Positions 32,645 to 43,715 of a DNA stretch of 64,000 bases are shown one piece after another. Location of the stretch: contig WTXI01000007.1 in the NCBI GenBank assembly GCA_022376515.1, forward strand, positions 620,001 through 684,000, written 5' to 3'. A program made the translations under genes and the position numbers. How positions within the stretch are numbered: the first letter of the stretch is position 1; each line of letters starts with the position of its first letter. The DNA is from Lactifluus volemus (lineage: Eukaryota > Basidiomycota > Agaricomycetes > Russulales > Russulaceae). The notes beneath the pieces were generated by a model. That model had not been told where the DNA came from. It saw only the letters and a program-made list of their open reading frames with translations, and ran no database searches.

Positions 32645-34576
32645 GACAACATTCAGTATATCATGATAGACGCATGGAGGACAATAGCCGGTCAGCCAGT
32701 TTTACTTATCCGTCATATCTTTCGCTTGTATTATTTCCGTGGATTGCGCCATATTGCGAAATACTCGGATAACCTATGTTGGTGTAGAGTGCACAATCAC
32801 GCCATCCTGGCTCGGTCGTCGAGGTAAGGAAAACGGCTACGCCCACCTGTTCGCACCTTCTATAAATGACTCTACACCGATGTCGCGCGCGTGTCAAACG
32901 GGAAGCTAAGACCTTTGAGGACCTTGTGTTTGGAGACCATGTGGTACTTAATTCTTGACAGGCCATGCATGCCCTTTTCATTACAGAGTTTGTCACACTT
33001 CCCTGGTACAACACGTGTTCCGCCTGTCCAGAAAAAAAAAAAACTGGGGTGGCATGTCACTTGTCTACAAGTACAGCAATGGGCGGGATCGGAACGATTC
33101 GGAGGTTAACCCAAAGAGCAAAGTCTCCGCGAATGCTCGAGAGATTCAAATATTCAAAGTTTGAACTGTGGCGGTGAGTGCAGTGATGGACAGCTCTAAA
33201 ACTTACGGAGCACGTTTACAGATTGCGCTCAGCAGAGATGTCTCCAACTCAGATACGTCAACCGATAACTGTCGCCATCTCTGCCCCCACCGTATCCAAG
33301 GGGAAAACTCGATCGAGAGACCAACATGCAAAGCCTGTAAAACCAGATGGGTATGAAATGTAGCGTTTTGACGTAACTAGTAGTAGCGTGTCAAAAGAGG
33401 AGGAGGAAGGGTCTCTCTAACAAGCTTTTCTAAAATATTCCCCGGCCGGGGAATGAAAACCATTGACACTCGGTTTCGCAACAGAATTTCTAGAAATGTT
33501 ACCTTTTGACGGTGCCCTAGCGGCGGCGACCTGTGACGGAGGTTCAGGTTCAGGTTCAGGAACTTTCCCCCTCCCGGACCCGGAGAGAAACTTAGTCTCG
33601 AGCAAGGGCACAGTATTACAATTACATTAAGCTTCGGGCACGACTCCAACTACGATAGTTACCATTGCAGTCTTAATTATCGAGTGGTAGTAGTAAGTAA
33701 GTAGAAGTACCTGAGTGGAAACGCCACATCATCTCGGACCTGGATCGCCCATGATTATGATTGAGTTAGCTCTTGAGGAACGCCATTTTTATTTTTATTT
33801 TCTTCTGTGAGCTCACAGGAATGGACTCGGAGATACCGGGGATATAGTTTTGGGTTTTTGGGGTGGACTAGCACCGCCCATTTTACTCCATCGACAAAAA
33901 AAAAAACAAAGAGATCTGCCGCCGCGAAGGCCCCACCGACTTACTGATGTGCCAGTGCATCGCCCGTGCCTTTCTTTGGCGGATTGTCATTAATTACATC
34001 CCCAGTTAGGATAGTGCGTCCATGTAAAATGGACAGATTGCAGGCATGCACTGCTGTACTGTACCATCTGCCAAGTGACAGCAATTCAGATGATAATCGC
34101 CGTCGCCTCATCGGGAGGTGCCAGAACAAAAAGGCGAATTACCCCTGCAGGGTATACGGTACGAGCTTATCTACATGATGTGGTATAGGTGGCGGCAATT
34201 GCACTCACATCAAATGTATTGCTGTCATTCCAGGATCACTTTCTGGTTAGCAGCTGATAAAAAAAAAGAAATTCTTCTCTCGAAAGGCCGTAGATGCCGG
34301 AACCTGGAGTGAAGACGAAGGGAACAGCACGCTCTTAGGTCTGATTGGGTGATATGCACCGTAGGGCGAGACATGGGGACCGGGGGGAGTGTCCATGACC
34401 TGGTCTGAACTTGGACCACAGAATACGCGCACGGGAGATGACAACAGTCGATAAGATATATGTGAAACATCAAGACCGAACAAGACGAACAAAGGGGAGT
34501 ACAGTACTAGAGAAAAGGCAGTTTACACGCACGCTCCCATTGTCGGGCTGGAGGTTGCCAATTCCCCTGCGTCGTG
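32645..34576. other. Gene-poor interval
   Basis: About 1.9 kb without a recognised family. It contains three tandem GGTTCA hexamers at 33541-33558. A minus-strand reading nearby gives an EPEPEPEP run in a short open frame (33417-33611) that could be an exon of an unknown gene, but no partner exons were found. A and T runs are common. Confidence 0.45.
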
Positions 34577-37278
34577 CTACTTTTTCTTCGGGTCCCGCAC
34601 GCTCAACACGAGCAGATCTTCATCTTCGAGATTGTAGCTGGCGATAGTATTGCGGTTTGTGAGCATCTTGCTGTTGTACGACAGTATGAGCCGACCAGCA
34701 GATAGCGCACTGCCCGTCGCCGCGATGATGCGGTCGCGTAGCGTCGACACCAGCAGGTTCAATGACAGATCCGGGATCGTCACAATCGTGCCATCGAGCT
34801 TCCATTCAGCCTTGCTTGTATCCGTTGGTAACTGCACCTGCAATGAAATCGGGTGCTAATCCCGCTTGTAAGTAACTGACTAAAAGCACCTATACGTCCG
34901 AGACATACCGGATGCATGTTGATCCAGTCCTGCTCGGGGTAGTATTGTCCACCGGGGAGCTTTGCGACTCGCTGACGCTTCGTCGGGGGTGTGTCCTCCG
35001 CGTTATCTTCCATTTGATCGGCGGGACGCACCGTGCCCGCAGCATTGGGAGGCGGGACGGTCGCGGCTGCGTTGAATGGAGGCACGCGCGTGGGAGGAGG
35101 TGGAGGCTGGTATCCAAATGGCTGTGCCGAGTCCAGTCCCTGATAGTGGAGGGGAGGGAGCATTACAGGTGGTGCTGGTGTCGGGTACATTGATGGAGGT
35201 TGCGGTCCCGATGACACCGTTGCGGCAGTATATGCCGGATCTTTAGATACAACGTCAACAGGTTTTGCGGGGATGGGGAGTGCAGGCGGCGGCGCAGAGG
35301 CGAGCGGTGGCGGCGCTGCTGCGGGACCGATGCCTGGGCCAATAACGTTTGCGTCTTGTCTGTAAATGCGATCTCAGTCGTAGCTCGTGGAAATGATCAG
35401 AAAGCAACCTACGGTCCAAGACCCTTGGCACGGTGGATGGCAGCAATCTGCTCATCGAAATTGACGTTTGTCGAATACTTGTCGATTGTGCCTGCCTTCG
35501 TCGCGGTATGACCATCCCAGACAACTTTTTCCCTCTCCTTCCGCCGCTCGCGCTCCTCCTCTTCCTCGCGCTTCCGTCTCTCTTCGTCTGTCTCCGTACC
35601 GAAAATATCCACGCGAGTTCGTGCGAGATTCTTGAGTGAGGATGAAACATTCGCTCCACGCTGAAGCTCCGATGCCTGCGCCTTCCGAGCTTCCAGTGCA
35701 TCGCGCTGGGACTTCCACCGCGGGTCAAGAAGCTCGATCCGCATGTGCTCTTGCAGTTCGTTGACGGGTATTTGTTGGTTACAGATACTACACGTGGCTA
35801 GAGCCACCTTGTTCTTAGAGCCCACTGGAGAGTTGCAGTTAGAGACGAGGTTTGATAGTATCAAGGAAAATACCCACGTTTGGGCACGTAATCTGTTCTG
35901 ATTTTCATCGGCGCACCGGCCTCCAGCGAGCTAGCTTGGATCGCCTTGGCACGTTCAAGTTCTTTCTGCCGCTCTTCTTCTTCCTTCTTCTTACGCTCTG
36001 ACACCTCCGTGTCTTCTTCATCACTTTCCTCCATCATTACGTCATCGTCTGCTGCTTCCGTAGCCACTCCACCGGCTGTGCTGACCGCGGCTGCGGCTTC
36101 AGCCTCAGCGGCCGCCTGGCGTGCTCGGTGTGCCTCTACATCCTCCACGGTTGTCTCCATGACCATAGCAGCCATACGTTTCTGTGCGAGGGTCATATTC
36201 TCCACTTCTTGAACGCTCATTGGCGGTGGTAATTCAGCCGCTGCGTCGGCAGCAGTAAATTCAATTGTCTGCACTATGGCATAATCGTGCCAATCAATCT
36301 CTGCAAATGCAACTGCATGGAATCTGGATGTGAGTGTCTCATTTGTCGTCGAAATCCAGTCATCTACGTACTGCGTTCTGCTTCGCGGTCATCCTCGCGC
36401 TTCTTCTCTTGCTCACGCTTGGTGCGCTCCCACTTTGCATGCGCCTGCGCATCTGCGTACATTTTCCACTTTGCGCCATTTTCAGAGCGCTCCTTCAGCT
36501 TGTCTAGCGTCTCTTGGGTAGGCATGAGAACCTTCGTGTACTGCTCAATCAGTCGGTTAAAATAGCCGAAGAGGGAATGAGTCGGCTTGAGAAAGTCGAA
36601 TTGGTAGTTCCGACCCTCCTTAACAGACAAGTTTGCCAGAAATGAGTGACCTTGTCTGGCAGTGAACAGCGCGGTCAGTTTCATAATGTCACTGAGGCAT
36701 GTTCGTCAGCCCAAAAAAAAGAAAGATTAGGAACGGAAGGCATACAGATCGACCGCACTGATATTTGGCATGTCGAGCATAAATTCGGTTGGAGGTGGCG
36801 GTTTTCCATAATCCTCTGTGACCTTTCCCTCCTCCGTTTCTCCAGCTTTGCCATCGGCTTCCGCTGTGACTCCCTCCAAAATCTCACCCCTCATCACCGC
36901 GTCCAACCGGTTTCTGTAATAAGCATGATAAGGGTCGGCCGGGTTGAGGAACGAGAACGCGGGGTCCGTACGCCGGCTCTCGCGCAGTTTTACCTCGAAC
37001 TGGAGCGGGTCCGACGAGCGGTTCATGTGCACGATTGTACGATCAACGGTGGCTGATGATATGATGCTATGGTGAGGTTATTAGGAACGTAGGACTATGG
37101 AAAACGCACATTTCACATCCGGAGGAGGAAGGATAAGGCCGGTAGAGAACTTGAGCGTCCCTGAAAATCCGGCATCATTGTGGACGTCATTTCCATTGAC
37201 GACGACGCCATTGAGGGGTGGGGGTGTCGAGGTTAACTCATCTGTGTTGACGGTGGTCGCACCGTTCATCGTGGTCAT
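34577..37278 (-). CDS. SF3A1: Splicing factor 3A subunit 1 (SF3A1/Prp21)
   Basis: Component of the U2 snRNP SF3a complex. The N-terminal part has a SURP module with LILPPPDVKNIISSATVDRT and DPAFSFLNPADPYHAYYRNR. The second SURP reads LDIMKLTALFTARQGHSFLA and FDFLKPTHSLFGYFNRLIEQ. Next come charged helices with MYADAQAHAKWERTKREQE, the FAEIDWHDYAIVQTIEF block, acidic stretches (VMMEESDEEDTEVSE), KIRTDYVPK, and CSICNQQIPVNELQEHMRIE, the Zn-like CxxC segment. After a Pro-rich region it ends with a ubiquitin-like domain: LPTDTSKAEWKLDGT, LRDRIIAATGSALSAGRLIL, SYNSKM and LVLSVRDPKKK. All introns between 34850 and 37100 have GT/AG ends. I chose Met 37278 (MTTMNGATT); an upstream in-frame Met at 37386 exists. 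The gene is head to head with MRPL31. Confidence 0.96.
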
Positions 37279-37431
37279 TGGAAGACGTGGTCGTGGGAAA
37301 GTCTTATTTGCGCGTCTCGGGAAATTGACAGACAGACACCAACGGGCGCTCAAATCACAACTTTTCGATTTCGATGTTTGGCGCATTCAGGCCAACCTTG
37401 GCCGTCAGCGTAGGTCTTCTATGGTCCGTAT
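37279..37431. promoter_or_regulatory. Short bidirectional promoter region, SF3A1/MRPL31
   Basis: Only 153 bp separate the two divergent start codons. No TATA box is obvious on either side. Both 5' UTRs and the shared promoter must fit here, unless transcripts overlap. Confidence 0.55.
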
Positions 37432-37856
37432 ATGCGCCCCTCTTTTGCTTCAGTACTGAGATTCGCACATAGGAAGACGCCATGGCGGCTTTCCGTGACC
37501 CGAAAGGCTAACGTCCGAGGCCGACTTAAGAAGGTGGACGCAGTGATTGAGGCCGTCAGAGCCAGTGGCGTCCAGTGTGAAGCATTGGTGTGTTCCCAGT
37601 CAAGATTCACAATCTATAATCTCAGACTTGTGCAGACCAACGCGCTTGCCTTACCAAAGGAGCATGAGATGGATCCCAAGGACAAATACACTGTCTTTTC
37701 GCGTCATCACAGAGGCTACCGCAAAGGAATTCACAAAGTGCCAAAATGGACTCGTGTATGTGCCCTATCTCCCCCTTTCCCCCAACATCTGTCCTTACAT
37801 TAGTCAACCTCGCTCCCCTGTAGATCACACAGAGAATAAACCCGAAAGGGTTTTAG
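37432..37856 (+). CDS. MRPL31: Mitochondrial large-subunit ribosomal protein mL60 (MRPL31)
   Basis: Fungal-specific small protein of the mitochondrial ribosome. Exons 37432-37587, 37636-37755 and 37824-37856 join to 102 residues. The N-terminus MRPSFASVLRFAHRKTPWRL acts as a basic targeting region. Conserved parts are RKANVRGRLKKVDAVIEAVR, ALALPKEHEMDPKDKYTVFS, GYRKGIHKVPKWTR and the C-terminal ITQRINPKGF. This conserved tail comes only from the small third exon, which confirms the splice model. Another ATG at 37421 is in a different frame that stops soon. Confidence 0.94.
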
Positions 37857-37939
37857 ACCAACTTTATTCTGGAAACTAGCCCTCTGCTAATGCTGACATG
37901 GGAGATGCGCAACCGAACAGTAGGTGAACAGTAGAGCGC

Positions 37940-39074
37940 CTAGAATAGTACGATGTAGATCTTCCCAGATACTACACGCTCCATGATTTGGGGCGCGCCA
38001 AGAACCATTTTGAAGACATCATCCCGGGTCTCGGGAATGTCCAACAGACAACGCTGTTTTGCATCACGATGGCTTATATCGAGCACGATATGTGTTAGAG
38101 CAGCCACCGACAGCGCATCTTGAGATAAACACGTTCAGGTAGCTTGAACAATTACGTCGTGTGACGGACTTGCCTGTCTCACAAAGTAGCTTGCCGATCC
38201 TGCCAGGAGTACCGACTGCTGAGCCGATCTTGGTCTTCTTGAGATGCTCGACGTGTTCCTCGAGCTTGAAATGTTTGGCGAATAGCTTCGCGACGCCACC
38301 GCCTTTATCACCCTGCAGCATTTTGTTCTTGAGGGTACGCGTCACATCCGCTCCACGCAAAGCTGCTCCTGTTAGAAAGAGCAGAGTGGGCGCCCCAGAT
38401 GATTTGGGTCTCTGCATTAATCGAGTGTGAAGTGAGGGAACCACTATCGCTCAACAAGGTGATTAATGGTATGATCTGAGAAAGAGGAGAACGTACCCTG
38501 AACAATGAAATCCACTAACATGTCCAAGTTCCTCGATCCCGTCCATCCGGTCGTGTCCGCTATAGAGCTCTCTGCCTGATAACGTCAACCTTAACACGTC
38601 TTCTATTGTACTTGAAAGCATATACATGCCTGGAATTTGCCTGTCCTGAAGCTCCAGTACAGATATCTTTGAAAATGATTTCGCCTGCATAGCAGATAGG
38701 TATTCGGATATCATGGCAGGCGGGCGCAACGCCACAGAAGGAACATCTCCTGGTTCTGCGCCTTCGTTGAGCTTTCGCTTCTGGTAGAATATCACGCGTC
38801 AGGGACTGGCACCTCATACGTAGGGCGAGTTATGTAGACATACCTTAGCTTTTCGTTCTTTATCCTTCTCTCTTCGTTTTCTTTTCTTCTCTGAAAGTGA
38901 TTTTGTTTGTTCTACGGGAGCCTCGTCGCCCTCGTCGGCTTCATCAGCGCTGAGCAACTTGCCAATGTCGTCCGGATCTCCAATGAGGGATCCTAATCCC
39001 TCATCCTCGGAGAGTGCAACTGTTTCATCTGGCATGAAATCATCTTCGAGGTCATCGCCTCTGTGATGCGTCAT
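37940..39074 (-). CDS. CMS1: Cms1 family protein (90S pre-ribosome associated)
   Basis: Member of the CMS1 family, small nucleolar proteins found with the U3-containing 90S pre-ribosome in yeast. Exons 39074-38844, 38780-38630, 38571-38497, 38443-38174 and 38118-37940 give 301 residues. The start MTHHRGDDLEDDF leads to an acidic region and a Lys/Arg nuclear-type stretch (EKKRKRREKDKERK). Conserved parts are LRPPAMISEYLSAMQAKSFS, LELQDRQIPESSIADTTGWT, LDMLVDFIVQVVPSLHTRL, GAPTLLFLTGAALRGADVTR, KLFAKHFKLEEHVEHLKK, TKIGSAVGTPGRIGKLL and HIVLDISHRDAKQRCLLDIP. Introns 38572-38629 and 38119-38173 start with GC, not GT; only these GC donors keep the conserved frame. The gene is head to head with the ERI1-like gene. 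Confidence 0.93.
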
Positions 39075-39321
39075 TGTCGGGTCGGGTAGTCAGAAGCGGA
39101 GAGAGAGAAACGGGGCCGGGATAGGCCGAAGCGTACCACTTTGTTGGACACGTCCGAGTCACGGTTTGCCGCATGCTTTTGTTTTCCTTTGATTTCATTC
39201 TCCCTCTTGGCTCGCCTCTGTCTTAGCACTTCGATGGTATAACCCCCTTCAAGGACAAACAGTTCAGGAGGGGCCACCACTCTACGTCGCATTCCAGGTC
39301 CTCACCAGTTAGCGACTTGGT

Positions 39322-40549
39322 ATGCGCCGCATTTCCGATCTAGTGACGAAAACTACTGCTACAACCACTACTACTATGAATGATATGACACCTCCTTTCG
39401 CCGTCCCACTAAAAGACGTTTCACCTGTTTCGACCCCAAGTAATGAGTCATCCCTCTCCTCGATGAACAACCAACGCCGCGCAGTCAAGGTCCCTCAACC
39501 CTACGATGCTTTCTTAGTATTAGATGTAGAAGCAACTTGCCTACAAGGTAGCGACTTCAACTGGCCCAATGAGATCATTGTGCGTTATCAACCCTTGGAC
39601 GCGTTCTCACCGCTCACCCGAGTCACAGGAATGGCCCGTCTGTCTTCTCAAATGGGTAGATAAAGGGAATAATGGTATGGCTAGCGCCTTACAGAAAGTC
39701 GCGGAATTTCGTAATTTCGTTAAACCAATATGGCGTCCCAAGCTATCCCCCTTCTGTACCTCCCTCACTGGCATAACCCAAGTCAGTGTTTCCTGTTCCA
39801 CTACCGTCGTCCGCCATCTAGACACCCTTGTGTCCATATGGTTAGGAACAGGTTGATAGCGCACCCCACTTTCCTGAAGTCGTCTGGCGATTCTCAGCCT
39901 TCCTCGTACAACACGGGCTTATCCACCCTGTGACCGGCGAACGCCTCGTTCGTTTCTGCTGGTGCACTGATGGTCCCTTTGATATCCGGGACTTTGTTGT
40001 CAAGCAATGTTTCATCTCAAGTGTCAGTGTTTTGAGGTATGCTGCTTATGAGATACGTCTTGACAAGTCGTTCTCCACCAATGTAGATCTCCATACCTCC
40101 GTGGCTTATGGGAGATGTTGTGGACGTCCGTAAAGTGGTGAGCACATGGGCAAAGTTCAATCAAGCTCAGACGCCGAGGGTGTGTGAAGAAATGCCGTTA
40201 TCTTTATGTCACCCCCATCGCACTGCTGATCTTCCGTCATATCCAGCTCAAACACACTTTTCCCCATCGCATATCACCGAATATTGAGAGTCAGCTCAGA
40301 TTCCTCGACCTAGCTCCATTTGAAGGAAGGCAACATTGCGGCCTTGATGTATGGGTTCCTATTATTGTTGCCCCTTTTTTTGTCGAATTCTCAAATTGCC
40401 CTCAGGACTCGCGTAATGTTGCCCGGATCATCATCGAGCTGGCACGCCGCGGCGTCCGTTTGGTGCCCAATACGCCAATCCAACCTGGGCGTCGTTGGCC
40501 ATGGATGGGAAAGCCCGGCCAAATCCTTGAACAGTATTGCTTGAAGTAA
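39322..40549 (+). CDS. ERI1: ERI1-like 3'-5' exoribonuclease (DEDDh)
   Basis: Exonuclease of the ERI1/3'hExo type, which trims RNA 3' ends such as small RNAs, histone mRNA or 5.8S rRNA. The N-terminus is Ser/Thr-rich. The core reads FLVLDVEATCLQ (first Asp and Glu), DFNWPNEIIEWPVCLLKW, NFVKPIWRPKLSPFCTSLTG, FCWCTDGPFDIRDFVVKQCF (second Asp), PPWLMGDVVDVRKVV, and FEGRQHCGLDDSRNVARIII with the catalytic His and last Asp. It ends WPWMGKPGQILEQYCLK. Introns at 39580-39628, 39782-39851, near 40022-40085, near 40183-40229 and near 40350-40405 have GT/AG ends. All catalytic residues are present. The first ATG was chosen. Confidence 0.92.
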
Positions 40550-41422
40550 CATTATTTATTGCCTGCATTAGTTAGGTGTGATACCATGGACTCTATATCC
40601 TTGTCCCCCGTGTTGTCGTTTGTGTTGTCGCGTTGATCTATTATGCCCCATGGCTTTCTATTGGTGTAGTTTTGTTCCGTTCTCATGTACTCACCTCGCG
40701 GTCTCAATTGTATCCACCTATTTCATCCCATTCTAGTCAGACCACGGTTATCGCTGGGAAAATTAAACCTTAGATTGCAAGGTCATTTGTAAGATCAGGT
40801 TGGGAAAAGAAGTTGTTCATTGTTCCTGGCGATGCCGTAACGCTACCGTAACTGACATGTACATAGCTTTCCAGTGGCCTCGACAACCTGGCATGTGGTC
40901 TAGTTGACGTGAGTTCCCGTCGTTCAAAGCGTTTGTAGATTCCGGTTCTGTACCTGCGCTTTCACGTAAAAGGATTTGCTTTCAGTATCATCGGCGGCCC
41001 TCAGACTCCATTCTCCACATCGAGCTTCTGAGACCATTACGACAACACCCGAATGGTGTTTCTAACAAATGATCCACTAGCTAATTCTATCAAGTATTAG
41101 TTTTTGTTGCGACCACAGCATTTACAAAATAGGGTAATGACGGCAAGAAGAAAATGATGTACAGTTACAGTTAACCCGACGGCCTACTGCGCCCAAATCC
41201 ATTATCGTCTAACTCAATCAGCAAAACTTGAAAAGGAAAAATAAACAAACAAACAGGGCACGCCAATCTCTAGGAGGGGAATGGGTGGGAGATCTATATG
41301 ATTTATAACGTGTATGTGGGCGGTCTATTCAATCGAAAGCTCCGTATGTATGTTATCACGGCTTTTAAATGAACCCTCAGAGGGGAAAAAAAGCCGTGCA
41401 GATAGGACAGGCGCAAGCGCGC
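40550..41422. other. Convergent 3' spacer
   Basis: No gene seen between the ERI1-like stop and the minus-strand TmpA-like stop. It is AT-rich with A runs near 41140-41250, consistent with 3' UTRs of both genes. Confidence 0.5.
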
Positions 41423-43715
41423 TCACTTGGCAACAGTCAGCCTCAAACATGCAGCACGAGCGCCAACAGACTGATCGACTCACAAAGTCCCAGAGGGTTC
41501 CAAATGCGGGAATACCTGCTTCCTTACAGCCTTGCATCAACTCTGAATTTCCAACGTAGTTTGACGTGATGAAGACAACTGCGGACAGGTATCAGCATAT
41601 GGCAACGGTCTGGACTGAACTACTAGTTTCACCTTCCGCATTCCAAGAATGGTACGCCTCTTTGACAAGCTTCATCGTGTCTGGGCGACCCCCGCGGAGT
41701 TTTGAGTCCCACAGCAGGAGACGCTCTGGTTCAATGTTACGATGGATGAGACCGTTGATAGTTGGACCAAATGTCTTCTCCTGGTCTGAGCCTGATTACG
41801 AAGAGAGAAAGACCGTGAGCTTCGGCCGTATCAGCGTCACCTGCTTAGACGCACCAATCCATATCAGATACCTGTGTTCCCGATCGATAAGCGAAGATCT
41901 CAGGTGTCTGTGAACTTTGATTATACTCACCAATGGGGAGATTGGAGACAGGTGGACAGTGCAGCACCAATACCGGTACCTGTGCATACACGAACACCAC
42001 GTTTGTAGAGAGTGGAGGTGTTGGATACACCAGCAAACTAGTTATCTCGTTAACGACGGTTTGGCGTGAGACTCTGAAAAGTGGCGTTTCACCTTCAACT
42101 GCCGGGTCCAAAGAGTACGTGGAGGGTTGTTCACGAGACCCTTGGTGAAGTCACCTAGCAGTGGGTCTCCATGAGAACTCTCACACGTGGAGAGCAAGGT
42201 GACCTACCTTGTACGCCACAGATCATATAATGATATTCAGCATCTTTACCCTCACTGGGAGGTGTGAGAATATGTTGATACGATTACGGAAGGCATTTAC
42301 CTTATAATCCCGAAAGCATGGTACTCCATTATCGATGTGCGGCTGATGCGCCCCAGGAGTCCCTGCTGCATTCCACGCTGAAAGCGGACAACTGCAACCT
42401 TGGCTGACGGCTATGTTTTGTTTGAGACGGAACTAGGTTACAAGTCGTTGCTAGGCTTACCAATTCTATATCCACAGGGACCTGACGAACACAGACCCAT
42501 GGAATGATAACACTATTGGGGACAAGTAAACATAAATGCCCGTGGAGGTCGAGCTACTGAATTCTACTCACAAGATCGTCATGCCCATGGCGAACCAGAA
42601 GTCTTGCTGGCGGAGGATGTGAGCCGCATTTAGGTTCCACGTTTGATTGTCTGGGTTGTACAAGTCACCGAGAATAGTAAAGGCCCCTAGGATGCGGCAG
42701 TTGATGTCTATTGTGGTCCCTACGCGGGAAGAAATTTCCACTTACAGGTAAAAACAAGGCCAAGCCACCCTATGAACCGGTGCTGACGCTCGAAAATACT
42801 ATACGTAATTAGCCGAGGTGTCGAATCCTCACGGCGGCACCAATTACTCACTTGTGATGGTTATTCCTGATCCAGGGGATTGCGCTCAAGGCACTGATGA
42901 TAACGGCAATATTTGTGATCGTGCCAATTATGATAATAGCGTTTGGATTGATAGAATGGTGCCGGAAGTTGTTCACGATTTTAAAGATAAGCCATAGAAC
43001 TCCAGAAAGCGCACAACCGCTGTGGATACCTCCTAGGTGCTACAAGTGCCGATGTGAGATTATTCGTACCCCCAGAGCCAAAGGCAGATACCTGAAGAAC
43101 AGACGTGCACCCTAGCCTCCACCAAAGAGGCGGCCACTGATAAATGATGAGCACAGAAGATAACCGTTGGAATGTTTGAGTTGTTACCTTGGCGAAGCAG
43201 GTCGTCACGACCAAGTAGAGGAAACGACCGAAGAGCTCGTTTCTCATGAGGATGGCAACACTGAGGTTTCCCAATGCCATAGCACCAGTCCGTCGCACCG
43301 CGTATGGGAAATGACCAGACGCAGCGAGAGAGAGCCCGACCACGTTGAACGTAAACACGAATGTAAATAGCTTCCTAAAGAATTGGAACAGAAACATAAT
43401 CAGAATTGACCGTGACAGGCTCAACAGGAATTACACGAACCGGTATGTGTTGAACCATAAAGAGAAGAGGATCCACTTTGAAACCTTCACAGAGACCTTC
43501 GCAGGGACCTTCGCAGGCGGTTGGGCCACAGCTTCTTTGTTGGGAGGAATAACCCCTGAGACGACAACAGCAGAGTCGACCCTCTTCTCATCCAAAGTCG
43601 TAGAGTTAATTTGTTCCACATGGGCCTCTGCGTTACCCTTTTCTGCCACATCGTATGAAGATCCTGAGCCTGAGGAAGCGCACTCGGAAGTAGATGCTGA
43701 GGACATGTCGCACAA
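41423..43715 (-). CDS. TmpA-like integral membrane protein
   Basis: Multi-pass fungal membrane protein of the TmpA type (related flavin/nucleotide-binding membrane oxidoreductases; Aspergillus TmpA affects conidiation). The N-terminus (MCDMSSASTSECASSG) is acidic and disordered. The membrane part contains KLFTFVFTFNVVGLSLAASG, RRTGAMALGNLSVAILMRNE, LFGRFLYLVVTTCFAKWPPL, WWRLGCTSVLQHLGGIHSGC, and ISALSAIPWIRNNHHN then FERQHRFIGWLGLVF. The C-terminal cytosolic part has KRGVRVCTGTGIGAALSTCL (Gly-rich nucleotide-binding loop), WYLIWIGSDQEKTFGPTING, LRGGRPDTMKL and FITSNY, and ends MQGCKEAGIPAFGTLWDF. It has more than ten short introns. The last intron (41426-41483, 58 nt) is followed directly by TGA, so the final coding exon holds only the stop codon. 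Without that splice the protein would run on to 41325. The redox partner or substrate is unknown. Confidence 0.85.

Noticed and set aside
33541..33558. GGTTCA hexamers as telomere-like repeat
   Set aside because: Only three units, and the fungal telomere unit is normally TTAGGG; more likely a coding or simple repeat.
39071..39292. Minus-strand open frame (PPELFVLEGGYTIEVLRQRR) upstream of CMS1
   Set aside because: It overlaps the CMS1 start and the shared promoter. The only good splice donor does not join in phase with CMS1, and no family is recognised.
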